A stretch of 33,580 bases of DNA from Fimenecus sp051881355. GTDB lineage: Bacteria; Bacillota; Clostridia; Oscillospirales; Acutalibacteraceae. The notes beneath the pieces are model-generated. The model was not told the DNA's origin and did no database searches. It was given only the letters and a program-made list of their open reading frames with translations. Shown here piece after piece: positions 22,922 to 31,041 of this stretch (position 1 is the first letter of the stretch; every line of letters begins with the position of its first letter). A program made the translations under genes and the position numbers. Location of the stretch: the NCBI GenBank assembly GCA_051881355.1, contig JBJEPS010000097.1, forward strand, positions 1 through 33,580, given 5' to 3'.

Positions 22922-25489
22922 TTATCCTTTTGCATCATACCAAGTTTTGCCGATATTGGCGTCACTTTTTAGGCGTACTTTCATTTTGCAGGCGTTTTCC
23001 ATTTCCTCGGAAACGATTTGCGCCGCCTTTTGCGCCTCGGCTTCGGGTGCTTCCACAATCAATTCATCGTGCACCTGCAAAATTAACTTCGCCTGCATAT
23101 TTTCTTCTTTTAAACGGCGGTATACGCGAATCATTGCGATTTTAATAATATCCGCCGCTGTACCCTGTATCGGCATATTGCGTGCAACGCGCTCCCCAAA
23201 GGAACGGAGCATACCGTTTGAGGACGCGAGCTCCGGTAAATAGCGGCGGCGCGCAAACAGCGTTTTTACATAGCCGTCTTTTTTTGCCTGCTCCACAACC
23301 TCTTTCATATAACGGTCTACACCTGCATACAGGTGCAAATAATCTTTAATATAACGGTCTGCCTCGGCGCGGGTGACGCTGATGTCCTTACTCAACGAAA
23401 ACGCCCCGATGCCGTACACAATGCCGAAATTCACCGCTTTTGCACGGCTTCGCATTAAGGGCGTAACCAATTCTTCGGGCATATGGAACACCTGCGACGC
23501 GGTAACAGTGTGAATGTCCGTATCCTCGTTAAATGCCGCAATCATGGCTTGGTCATTTGCAATGTCGGCAAGCACGCGCAGTTCAATTTGTGAATAGTCT
23601 GCGTCCACAAGCAAATTGCCGTCTGCGGCTCTGAAGAATTTGCGCATTTCTCGCCCCAAGTCCTGGCGAACAGGAATATTTTGTAAATTCGGCTCTGTTG
23701 AGGATATACGCCCTGTGCGCGTTTCGGTTTGATTGAAGCAGGAATGTATGCGCCCGTCAGTACCGATAACTTTCAGTAATCCCTCACAATAGGTGGATTT
23801 CAGCTTTGCTAAGGTGCGATATTCAAGAATACAGCGGACGATTTCATATTCGTCTGCAAGCCCCTCTAAAACCTCGGCATTGGTGGAAAAGCCGGTTTTG
23901 GTTTTCTTTTTGGTGGGAATGTTCAATTTTACAAATAAAATTTCACCGAGCTGTTTCGGGGAATTGATGTTGAATTCCTCCCCTGCCAATTCATAAATGC
24001 GGTTTTGCAGTTCGGCGATTTTTCCCGTGAGCATTTCATTAAACTGCTCAATCCCCGCTTTATCGACCAACACACCGATTTGCTCCATCGAAGCGAGCAC
24101 TTCGGCAAGCGGGATTTCAATGGTTTCCAAAAGCGACAGTTGCTCGTTTTGAGCTAAGCGAACCGTGAGTTTTTCACAAAGAGACAGTAAATTTGTACAG
24201 TCGGAAAGCAGTTCTTCCGCACAATCGGCAGCGGTTGTAACAGGGCAGTACTCCTGCAACAGGCGATGCAAATCGTAATCCTTTGCAGACGGATTCAACA
24301 GATATGCCGCTAGCGTAATATCCATTTTTACATTTTTTACCGTTGCTCCGTTTTTCAGAGCGTAAGCGAATACCTCTTTTGCGGAATAGACATACTTTTC
24401 AACGATTTCGTCTGCCAAAATGGATAAAAAGATTGCTTTCTGTGTTTCATCTGCCAAATCCACAATAACCAAATCGGCTTCCGTTTGAAAATAAACCGTA
24501 TTTTCATTGTTATAATAAAAATATGCTTTACCGTTTTGCAATACGGTTGAAGCCGCGTCCAAACCCGTTTTGACAGGCAATTTTTTCTGCTCAGCCTGTT
24601 TTGCAGCTTGCGCGGTGATTTCCCCTTGTAAATTCAATTTTTCTAAAATCTTAAACATTTCAAGGGAGACGAGAATGCCGGTTGCCTCTTGTACATTCGG
24701 CGCATCTTTCACATAATGCGCAGCATCGGTGTCTACAGGCGCGTCCAACTCAATCGTGCCGAGTTGATAGCTTAAATATGCCATATCACGTTCAGAGAGC
24801 AGTTTTTGCCGCACACTGGGTTTAATATCAATCGTATCAATATCTGCATAAATTCGGTCTATTGAGCCGAAGCGCTGTACCAAATCCTCGGCGGTTTTTT
24901 TGCCGATACCCGCAACACCCGGAATATTGTCGGAGCTGTCACCCATTAACGCTTTAATGTCAATCATCTGCCGCGGCGTGACGCCGTATTCATCTTGGAT
25001 ACGTGCTATATCGTATACATTGGTTTCTGCGCGCCCCATTTTGGTTGAAGCAAGTAAGACTTGTACATTTTCGCGCACAAGCTGTAAACTGTCACGGTCG
25101 CCTGTGGCGATATAACAGCAGTCATTCGTACCGATATGCGCAGAAAGCGTACCGATAATATCGTCTGCCTCAAAGCCCTCTTTGGTGACGATTTTATACC
25201 CCAAAGCCGTCAACAGTTCTTTTAACACCGGCATTTGCTCCGCAAGCTCGGCAGGCATACCTTTGCGGTTTGCCTTATATCCGTCATACATTTTGTGCCG
25301 AAAGGTCGGCGCTTTCAAATCAAAGGTGACTGCAACCGCATCGGGTGTAACCTCTTCCTCTAATTTCATTAAAATATTCATAAAGCCGTAAATTGCATTG
25401 GTAAAGCGACCGTCTTTGGTCGTTAAAAGCTTGATGCCGTAAAAGGCGCGATTTAAAATGCTGTTACCGTCCAAAACCAATAATTTCAT
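22922..25489 (-). CDS. polA: DNA polymerase I
   Basis: The polymerase repairs DNA and removes Okazaki primers. The 855 residues show an N-terminal 5'-3' flap nuclease (about 1-260; LVLDGNSILNRAFYG, FEADDIIGTL, GDSSDNIPGVAGIGKKTA), a central exonuclease-like domain (about 300-460) without the acidic DxE proofreading residues, and the polymerase domain (about 490-855). The latter has DYSQIELRVLA (motif A), RSRAKAVNFGIVYGIG (motif B, O-helix) and QVHDELIVE near residue 805 (motif C). Loss of proofreading is normal for Firmicutes. The start codon has GGAG about 10 bases upstream. It heads a three-gene operon with the phosphatase-RimI fusion and the MIF-like gene, and is divergent from dusB. A -10-like TATAGT is seen near 25533 but the -35 is weak. 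Confidence 0.97.
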   Translation of the reverse strand: MKLLVLDGNSILNRAFYGIKLLTTKDGRFTNAIYGFMNILMKLEEEVTPDAVAVTFDLKAPTFRHKMYDGYKANRKGMPAELAEQMPVLKELLTALGYKIVTKEGFEADDIIGTLSAHIGTNDCCYIATGDRDSLQLVRENVQVLLASTKMGRAETNVYDIARIQDEYGVTPRQMIDIKALMGDSSDNIPGVAGIGKKTAEDLVQRFGSIDRIYADIDTIDIKPSVRQKLLSERDMAYLSYQLGTIELDAPVDTDAAHYVKDAPNVQEATGILVSLEMFKILEKLNLQGEITAQAAKQAEQKKLPVKTGLDAASTVLQNGKAYFYYNNENTVYFQTEADLVIVDLADETQKAIFLSILADEIVEKYVYSAKEVFAYALKNGATVKNVKMDITLAAYLLNPSAKDYDLHRLLQEYCPVTTAADCAEELLSDCTNLLSLCEKLTVRLAQNEQLSLLETIEIPLAEVLASMEQIGVLVDKAGIEQFNEMLTGKIAELQNRIYELAGEEFNINSPKQLGEILFVKLNIPTKKKTKTGFSTNAEVLEGLADEYEIVRCILEYRTLAKLKSTYCEGLLKVIGTDGRIHSCFNQTETRTGRISSTEPNLQNIPVRQDLGREMRKFFRAADGNLLVDADYSQIELRVLADIANDQAMIAAFNEDTDIHTVTASQVFHMPEELVTPLMRSRAKAVNFGIVYGIGAFSLSKDISVTRAEADRYIKDYLHLYAGVDRYMKEVVEQAKKDGYVKTLFARRRYLPELASSNGMLRSFGERVARNMPIQGTAADIIKIAMIRVYRRLKEENMQAKLILQVHDELIVEAPEAEAQKAAQIVSEEMENACKMKVRLKSDANIGKTWYDAKG

Positions 25490-25563
25490 AGGTCATTCTC
25501 CACAAAATAATGTATAGATAGACTATACCATAATTTTCCCCGAAATGCACGATAATTTTCAAG

Positions 25564-25592
25564 TTGCTCGTAAAAATAAAATGTGGTATACT
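25564..25592 (+). promoter_or_regulatory. Promoter of dusB
   Basis: TTGCTC (25564-25569) and TATACT (25587-25592) are 17 bases apart, giving a leader of about 23 bases before the ATG at 25622. Confidence 0.75.
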
Positions 25593-25621
25593 CTTTTTAC
25601 TTTGTGTGGGAGCGTTTATAT

Positions 25622-26593
25622 ATGAAAATCGGAAGTTTAAAAATCAGTGGGCACGCTGCCCTCGCCCCGATGGCAGGCGTTGCAGACCGCGCTTTTCGGG
25701 AATTATGTGTCGGATACGGCGCTTCGTATGTTGTTTCCGAAATGATTAGTTCGAAAGGTGTTTCATTAGGTGACAGAAAATCCAAACAGTTAATGCAGTT
25801 ATCCGATGCCGAGCGTCCCGCAGGCGTGCAAATTTTCGGGAGTGACCCCGCAATCATGGCGGAGAGCGTCAAAACCATATTAGAAGTTCAACCGCAGTTT
25901 ATTGATATCAACATGGGCTGTCCTGCTCCGAAAATAGCCGGCAACGGCGGTGGGGCATCATTGATGCGTAATCCGGCGCTTGCCGAACAAATTGTTTCCG
26001 CAGTCAAAAACGCGTGTGGGGAAATTCCCGTGACGGTCAAAATCCGCGCAGGGTGGGATTTTGACACGATAAATGCAGTTGAAATGGCAAAGCGTGCCGA
26101 AAACGCAGGCGCGGCGGCGGTTACCGTACACGGCAGAACACGTCAGCAAATGTATGCACCGCCTGTCAATCATGAAGTTATTGCTGAAGTCAAAAAATCG
26201 GTTTCTATCCCTGTTGTCGGCAACGGAGATATTACAGACGGTATCTCTGCCGCAAAAATGCTGGAAGATACCAACTGTGACTTTTTAATGGTTGGCAGAG
26301 GAGCACTCGGCAGACCTTGGGTTTTTCAGCAAATCAACGCCTATTTAAACGAGGGCAGAATTTTACCTGAACCGCCCGTTTCGGAGCGTATGTGCGTCAT
26401 GCTCAAACACATTCAAATGCTTTGCGAATACAAAGGTGAGCGTATCGGCATTCGGGAAGCACGTAAACATGCCGCTTGGTACACAAAAGGGATTCGCGGC
26501 GCGGCACAGTATCGGCGGGAACTCGGAATGTTAGAAAATATCGCACAGTTGGAAGAAATTGCCTACAAAATTTGTGTCGATACTTGCAAATAA
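25622..26593 (+). CDS. dusB: tRNA-dihydrouridine synthase
   Basis: This FMN enzyme uses NADPH to reduce uridines in the D-loop of tRNA. The 323-residue chain starts GSLKISGHAALAPMAGVADRAFR, typical for DusB, continues with IDINMGCPAPKIAGNGGGASLM, where Cys100 is the expected catalytic residue, and has VTVHGRTRQQMY, GNGDI and MVGRGALGRPWVF for FMN binding. The ATG at 25622 fits homologues and has GGGAG about 10 bases upstream; an earlier in-frame ATG at 25583 overlaps the promoter -10. The gene is alone in its transcription unit, with a terminator directly behind it. Confidence 0.95.
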   Translation: MKIGSLKISGHAALAPMAGVADRAFRELCVGYGASYVVSEMISSKGVSLGDRKSKQLMQLSDAERPAGVQIFGSDPAIMAESVKTILEVQPQFIDINMGCPAPKIAGNGGGASLMRNPALAEQIVSAVKNACGEIPVTVKIRAGWDFDTINAVEMAKRAENAGAAAVTVHGRTRQQMYAPPVNHEVIAEVKKSVSIPVVGNGDITDGISAAKMLEDTNCDFLMVGRGALGRPWVFQQINAYLNEGRILPEPPVSERMCVMLKHIQMLCEYKGERIGIREARKHAAWYTKGIRGAAQYRRELGMLENIAQLEEIAYKICVDTCK

Positions 26594-26600
26594 TCAACAA

Positions 26601-26639
26601 AAACGGCGGATTTGTCGTAGACCTATCTGCCGTTTTTTT
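26601..26639 (+). terminator. Terminator of dusB
   Basis: AACGGCGGAT pairs with ATCTGCCGTT (one G-U pair) and is followed by TTTTTTT. It starts within 10 bases of the dusB stop codon. Confidence 0.9.
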
Positions 26640-26667
26640 CTTTTATAAAAAAATCATTGATAATTTA

Positions 26668-26696
26668 TTGACAAAGCAAAGTTTCAGTATTAAAAT
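26668..26696 (+). promoter_or_regulatory. Promoter of the aconitase-isocitrate dehydrogenase operon
   Basis: A perfect TTGACA (26668-26673) and TAAAAT (26691-26696) are 17 bases apart. Transcription would begin near 26703. An AT-rich stretch with TTGTTAA follows at 26709, which resembles only half of a Rex operator. Confidence 0.82.
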
Positions 26697-26746
26697 AACT
26701 TTATAAGATTGTTAAAAAAATAAATAAGTTAGGAGATTTTTTGCAA

Positions 26747-28678
26747 ATGGGACTTACAGTTGCGCAAAAATTGATTAAAACCCATTTACGCAGCGGCGAT
26801 ATGACCGTCGGCAGTGAGGTTGGTTTAAAAATTGACCAAACGCTGACGCAGGACGCCACCGGTACAATGGCATATTTGGAATTTGAAGCGATGGGCGTGG
26901 AGCGCGTGCGCACGGAGCTTTCCGTGGCGTATATTGACCACAACACCTTACAGACCGGTTTTGAAAACGCTGATGACCACCGCTTTATTCAGTCTGTTGC
27001 AAAAAAACGCGGCATTCGCTTTTCGCGTCCCGGTAACGGCATTTGCCACCAAGTGCATTTGGAGCGTTTCGGCAAACCCGGTAAAACCTTAATCGGGTCG
27101 GACAGCCATACCCCCACAGGCGGCGGTATCGGTATGCTTGCGATGGGTGCGGGCGGCTTGGATGTTGCAGTTGCCATGGGCGGCGGCACATACTATATCA
27201 CAATGCCCAAAATTGTAAATGTGCACTTAACCGGGAAATTGAACCCCTATGTTGCGGCAAAAGATGTGATTTTAGAGGTATTACGCCGTATGACTGTCAA
27301 GGGCGGTGTCGGCAAAATTATTGAGTACACCGGCGAGGGCGTTAAAACCCTTTCCGTACCTGAGCGCGCAACCATCACCAATATGGGTGCGGAACTGGGT
27401 GCAACCACTTCCGTATTCCCATCTGATGAAGTGACCAAGGCTTTCTTAAAAGCGCAATCCCGTGAAGAGGATTGGATAGAACTGAAAGCAGACGATGATG
27501 CGGTTTACGATGAAACGATTGAAATCGATTTGTCTCAGCTTGCACCTATGGCGGCTATGCCGCACATGCCTGACCGTGTGAAATCCGTCACGGAAATCGG
27601 TCCGATTAAAGTTGACCAAGTTTGCATCGGTTCTTGTACAAACTCCTCTTTGATGGATATGCTCAAAGTAGCAGCTATTTTGAAAGGCAAAACCGTTTCC
27701 CCCACTGTCAGCCTGTCTATTGCCCCTGGCTCAAAGCAGGTGCTCAATATGCTTGCGAAAAACGGGGCGCTTGCCGACATGATTGACGCGGGCGCGCGCA
27801 TTTTGGAAAGCGCATGCGGTCCGTGCATCGGCATGGGGCAATCCCCAAATTCCGCTGGTATTTCCTTACGCACCTTTAACCGTAATTTTGAAGGGCGTTC
27901 CGGCACAGCTGATGCGGGGATTTACCTGGTCAGCCCCGAGGTGGCAGCGTATTCTGCACTGACCGGTGTTCTCTCCGACCCACGGGAATTGGGCGCGGCG
28001 TTAGACATTCAAATGCCTGAAAAATTTGATATCAATGACAATATGGTAGCGCTCCCCGCTTCTCCTGAAGAATCCAAAGATGTGGAAGTTCTGTACGGTC
28101 CGAATATTAAACCGTTCCCGACCACCGAAAAACTGCCGGAAAGCATTACGGCAAAAGCGGTACTCAAAGTCGGTGACGATATTACCACCGACCACATTAT
28201 GCCCGCAGGGGCAAAAATCCTGCCCTACCGTTCCAATATCCCGTATCTGTCTCAGTTCTGCTTTGCAGTTTGTGACAAGACCTTTGCAGAGCGTTGCAAG
28301 GCAGAGGGAAAAGGAATTATTATCGGCGGAGCGAACTACGGGCAAGGCTCTTCGCGTGAACATGCGGCGCTTGTACCGTTATATCTCGGTGTAAAAGCGG
28401 TAATTACAAAATCTTTTGCACGTATTCATTGTGCAAACTTAATCAATGCGGGTATTTTACCGCTGAATTTCAAAAATGAAGCGGATTATGACAAAATCTC
28501 GCAGGGCGACGATTTGAGCTTAGAGGGCATTAAAACTTCGATTGTCAACAGCCAACCTGCAGTGCTCAAAAACTTGACCACCGGCGAAAGTTATACATTG
28601 AAATATGATTTAACCCAGCGGCAAAAGGATATTATCCTTGCAGGCGGCTTACTCAACTATACAAGAGAATCACTATAA
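26747..28678 (+). CDS. acnA: Aconitate hydratase (single-chain, Aquifex-type)
   Basis: The enzyme isomerises citrate to isocitrate with a [4Fe-4S] cluster. The 643-residue protein is of the shorter aconitase type. Cluster ligands appear as Cys297 in GSCTNSS and Cys357/Cys360 in ACGPCIGMG. Active-site regions are SDSHTPTGGG, GGGTYYI and GGANYGQGSSREHAA, and the C-terminal swivelling domain is complete. The frame is also open from a TTG at 26741, 5 bases after AGGAG, but homologues begin MGLTVAQK, so the ATG at 26747 is preferred. The gene is 12 bases ahead of isocitrate dehydrogenase. No citrate synthase is present in the window. In anaerobes this pair usually feeds 2-oxoglutarate and glutamate synthesis. 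Confidence 0.94.
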   Translation: MGLTVAQKLIKTHLRSGDMTVGSEVGLKIDQTLTQDATGTMAYLEFEAMGVERVRTELSVAYIDHNTLQTGFENADDHRFIQSVAKKRGIRFSRPGNGICHQVHLERFGKPGKTLIGSDSHTPTGGGIGMLAMGAGGLDVAVAMGGGTYYITMPKIVNVHLTGKLNPYVAAKDVILEVLRRMTVKGGVGKIIEYTGEGVKTLSVPERATITNMGAELGATTSVFPSDEVTKAFLKAQSREEDWIELKADDDAVYDETIEIDLSQLAPMAAMPHMPDRVKSVTEIGPIKVDQVCIGSCTNSSLMDMLKVAAILKGKTVSPTVSLSIAPGSKQVLNMLAKNGALADMIDAGARILESACGPCIGMGQSPNSAGISLRTFNRNFEGRSGTADAGIYLVSPEVAAYSALTGVLSDPRELGAALDIQMPEKFDINDNMVALPASPEESKDVEVLYGPNIKPFPTTEKLPESITAKAVLKVGDDITTDHIMPAGAKILPYRSNIPYLSQFCFAVCDKTFAERCKAEGKGIIIGGANYGQGSSREHAALVPLYLGVKAVITKSFARIHCANLINAGILPLNFKNEADYDKISQGDDLSLEGIKTSIVNSQPAVLKNLTTGESYTLKYDLTQRQKDIILAGGLLNYTRESL

Positions 28679-28690
28679 GGAGAAACAAAA

Positions 28691-29860
28691 ATGACCGAAG
28701 AAAATTTGCAGGCGGCACTCAAAAAATTCGAAGAGCTGGTACGCGAACAATCCGCACGCTCTGACCGTATCAAAGCGGAAAAAGAATTTATTGATTACGA
28801 AAAACTTGATAAAATCATCATCGGTGTTTGCGGCGGAGACGGCATCGGTCCGATTATCACCAAAGAATCGGCGCGCGTTCTCGAATACATTTTGGCAGAT
28901 GACGTGAAAAACGGTAAAGTAGAATTCCGCACCATTGACGGCTTGACTATCGAAAACCGTGTGAAAGTGATGAAAGCTATTCCGGACGATGTGTTGGAAG
29001 AATTAAAGGCTTGCCACGTCATTTTGAAAGGACCGACCACTACCCCACAGGCAGGCGACCCGTGGCCTAATATTGAGAGTGCAAATGTGGCAATGCGAAA
29101 AGCATTGGATTTATTCGCCAATGTTCGTCCTGTGAAGGTTAAGGAACAAGGCATTGACTGGACCTTCTTCCGTGAGAACACTGAGGGTGCATATGCCGTG
29201 GGCTCAAAAGGTGTAAATGTTGACGATGACCTTGCCATTGACTTTGTAGTCACTACCTCTGAAGGCAGTGAGCGCATTGCGCGTTTGGCTTATGACTATG
29301 CACGCAAAAACGGCAAGGAACGCGTTTCTATCATCAACAAAGCAAATGTCATTAAAACGACAGACGGCAAATTTCTGCGTATCTGCAAAAAGGTTGGCGA
29401 GGAATATCCCGAGATTACAACCGACGAATGGTATATTGACATTACCACTGCAAAATTGATTGACGAAAAACGCCGCAAAGATTTTAAAGTGTTCATTTTA
29501 CCGAATTTATATGGCGATATTATCACAGATGAAGCGGCAGAATTTCAAGGCGGCGTCGGCACAGCAGGCAGTGCAAACCTCGGTAAGCGCTATGCGATGT
29601 TTGAAGCGATTCACGGCTCCGCACCGCGTATGATTCGCGAAGGTCGCGGGCAATATGCAGACCCCTGCTCGATGCTTCGTGCAAGCGTTATGCTGCTTTC
29701 CCACATCGGCAAGCAAAAAGAGGCGGATTTGCTGGAACGTGCACTGGATATTTGTATGTTTGAAGAGAAAAAATTGACTATCACCGGTCGTGCTGACGGT
29801 GCAACTTGCAGCGAATTCGGCGATTATGTCATGGAAACCGTCAAGCGGCTTTCTGAATAA
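28691..29860 (+). CDS. icd: Isocitrate dehydrogenase (isopropylmalate-dehydrogenase superfamily)
   Basis: The enzyme oxidatively decarboxylates isocitrate to 2-oxoglutarate. Its core shows GVCGGDGIGPIITKE, the substrate motif ESANVAMRKALDLFANVRP (the SxNxxxR pattern of isocitrate dehydrogenases, not the LLxLR pattern of isopropylmalate dehydrogenases), RENTEGAYAVGSKG, INKANVIKTTDG and NLYGDIITDEAAEFQGGVG. There is a helical N-terminal extension of about 38 residues before the first Rossmann strand that many relatives lack. An AAGGAG site lies 8 bases upstream. NAD or NADP preference is not obvious to me, though the pairing with rex makes NADH production plausible. The gene is 12 bases behind aconitase. 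Confidence 0.92.
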   Translation: MTEENLQAALKKFEELVREQSARSDRIKAEKEFIDYEKLDKIIIGVCGGDGIGPIITKESARVLEYILADDVKNGKVEFRTIDGLTIENRVKVMKAIPDDVLEELKACHVILKGPTTTPQAGDPWPNIESANVAMRKALDLFANVRPVKVKEQGIDWTFFRENTEGAYAVGSKGVNVDDDLAIDFVVTTSEGSERIARLAYDYARKNGKERVSIINKANVIKTTDGKFLRICKKVGEEYPEITTDEWYIDITTAKLIDEKRRKDFKVFILPNLYGDIITDEAAEFQGGVGTAGSANLGKRYAMFEAIHGSAPRMIREGRGQYADPCSMLRASVMLLSHIGKQKEADLLERALDICMFEEKKLTITGRADGATCSEFGDYVMETVKRLSE

Positions 29861-29892
29861 CAGCAGCAACGGCAAAAATAAAATGAAAGGAA

Positions 29893-29947
29893 CGATATCG
29901 GGCACAAAAACTGTTTTGATTTGCTTTTTTGTGCAACAACCGTATCG
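29893..29947 (+). promoter_or_regulatory. Two-tier stem-loop in the icd-rex spacer
   Basis: An inner stem pairs GCACAAAAA (29902-29910) with TTTTTTGTGC (29925-29934). An outer stem pairs CGATA and CGG (29893-29901) with CCGTATCG (29940-29947), closing the structure 14 bases before the rex start. The spacer has no obvious promoter and no usual terminator, so this may act as a transcript-processing or translation-control element. The role is inferred. Confidence 0.45.
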
Positions 29948-29961
29948 CGTGGCGATTCAAA

Positions 29962-30591
29962 ATGGCGAAAGGTGATGTATCTCTTTCGGTTATCAAACGT
30001 CTTCCCCGCTATTACCGTTTCTTGGGCGAAATGAAACGCGCGGGTGTTCAGCGCGTTTCCAGCGGTGAGCTGTCTAAGCGTATGGGTTTTACCGCTTCCC
30101 AAATTCGCCAAGATTTAAACTGCTTCGGTGGATTCGGTCAGCAAGGGTATGGCTATAATGTGGAACAGCTGTACATGGAAATCGGCAAAATTTTAGGCGT
30201 CAATAAAAAGGCAAAAACGATTTTAATCGGTGCAGGCAACCTCGGCAGAGCGGTCGCTGCCCATATGTCCTTTGAAGAACGCGGCTTTAATTTGGTTGGG
30301 ATTTTTGATAAAAATGAAGCGCTTGCCGGGCAAATGGTACGTAATATTCCTATTCGCCACATTAACGGACTGTATGATTTTTGTAAAGACAACAAGCCTA
30401 CGGTTGCCGTGCTTTGTATCCCGAGCGAAAGTGCAAAAGAAATTGCCGATGAATTGGTAAAGCTTGGTATTAAGGGCTTTTGGAATTTCAGTCACTATGA
30501 TATTGCGGCAAATTATCCGCAAGTTGCGGTTGAAAATGTGCATCTTTCTGACAGCTTGATGACCTTAAGTTTCCATATCAATAATCTTTAA
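29962..30591 (+). CDS. rex: Redox-sensing transcriptional repressor Rex
   Basis: Rex binds DNA when NADH is low and leaves it when the NADH/NAD ratio rises; typical targets are fermentation genes such as ldh and alcohol dehydrogenase. The 209-residue protein has the N-terminal winged helix (VIKRLPRYYRFLGEM, residues 8-22; SSGELSKRMGFTASQIRQDL) and the NAD-binding Rossmann fold starting ILIGAGNLGRAVAAH. The C-terminal swapping helix is complete. Translation from ATG 29962 fits homologues, but there is no good ribosome site: CGTGGCGATTC precedes it. The 101-base gap from icd contains a stem-loop, so expression may depend on coupling or on RNA structure. Being downstream of aconitase and isocitrate dehydrogenase, it may be co-transcribed with them. 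Confidence 0.95.
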   Translation: MAKGDVSLSVIKRLPRYYRFLGEMKRAGVQRVSSGELSKRMGFTASQIRQDLNCFGGFGQQGYGYNVEQLYMEIGKILGVNKKAKTILIGAGNLGRAVAAHMSFEERGFNLVGIFDKNEALAGQMVRNIPIRHINGLYDFCKDNKPTVAVLCIPSESAKEIADELVKLGIKGFWNFSHYDIAANYPQVAVENVHLSDSLMTLSFHINNL

Positions 30592-30612
30592 CCGTTCTCA
30601 AACGCATTAAAT

Positions 30613-30647
30613 AAGCGGTATTCCGAACATTCGGAATACCGCTTTAT
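30613..30647. terminator. Bidirectional terminator between rex and abrB
   Basis: Exact 15-base arms, AAGCGGTATTCCGAA (30613-30627) and its complement (30630-30644), enclose a two-base loop. TTTAT follows on the + strand and TTATTTAA on the - strand, so it can end both rex and the abrB-like gene. Confidence 0.88.
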
Positions 30648-30652
30648 ACATA

Positions 30653-30925
30653 TCATTTATTATCCTCTTCCGGCTCAAGTGCTTGCGCATTCAGCTTGGA
30701 AAGGCAGTTTCTACAAATTTTCATATCACAATAAGTTATCAATTCGTCCGCGCTGTCGCAAAAAATACACGCGGGCGTATATTTTTTTAAAATTACAGCA
30801 TCAGCATCCGTGTAAAATTCAACAAAGCTCTTGTCGTCAACCAAATGCAACAACTTGCGAATTTCCATCGGCAAAACAATTCTACCCATTTTATCAAGAC
30901 CACGTACAATTCCGGTAGATTTCAT
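30653..30925 (-). CDS. AbrB/SpoVT-family transition regulator with cysteine-rich tail
   Basis: The 90-residue DNA-binding protein starts with the swapped-hairpin AbrB domain (residues 1-48, STGIVRGLDKMGRIVLPMEIRK). A tail follows with Cys53, Cys56, Cys66, Cys71 and Cys74, in CIFC and CRNC pairs, which probably binds zinc; this tail is common in clostridial AbrB-like proteins. GGAGGTG precedes the ATG at 30925 by 6 bases; any longer frame lacks this. It is divergent from spmA. Its own promoter contains a palindrome at 30973-30986 that may be an operator. I cannot say which AbrB paralogue it is. Confidence 0.9.
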   Translation of the reverse strand: MKSTGIVRGLDKMGRIVLPMEIRKLLHLVDDKSFVEFYTDADAVILKKYTPACIFCDSADELITYCDMKICRNCLSKLNAQALEPEEDNK

Positions 30926-30958
30926 ATTACACCTCCAAAATCCTCTAAGATTATCTAA

Positions 30959-30987
30959 ATTATTGCACTTTGTGACAAATTTGTCAA
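30959..30987 (-). promoter_or_regulatory. Promoter of the abrB-like gene, with palindromic candidate operator
   Basis: On the - strand a perfect TTGACA (30982-30987) and AATAAT (30959-30964) are 17 bases apart. A 14-base perfect palindrome, TGACAAATTTGTCA (30973-30986), covers most of the -35 element and part of the spacer, so a protein bound there would block the promoter. Which protein binds is unknown; autoregulation is one option. Confidence 0.72.
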
Positions 30988-31041
30988 TATCTGACATAAA
31001 AATTTTTTGAAGAAAATAAAATAGAATCGGTGAGGAAAATG

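Noticed and set aside
24130..24600. Loss of proofreading residues in the central domain of DNA polymerase I as a novelty
   Set aside because: An inactive 3'-5' exonuclease domain is normal in Firmicute PolA.
26709..26725. TTGTTAA followed by AT-rich DNA as a Rex operator before aconitase
   Set aside because: The left half is perfect, but the right half does not match TTAACAA, and such AT-rich half-sites arise by chance.
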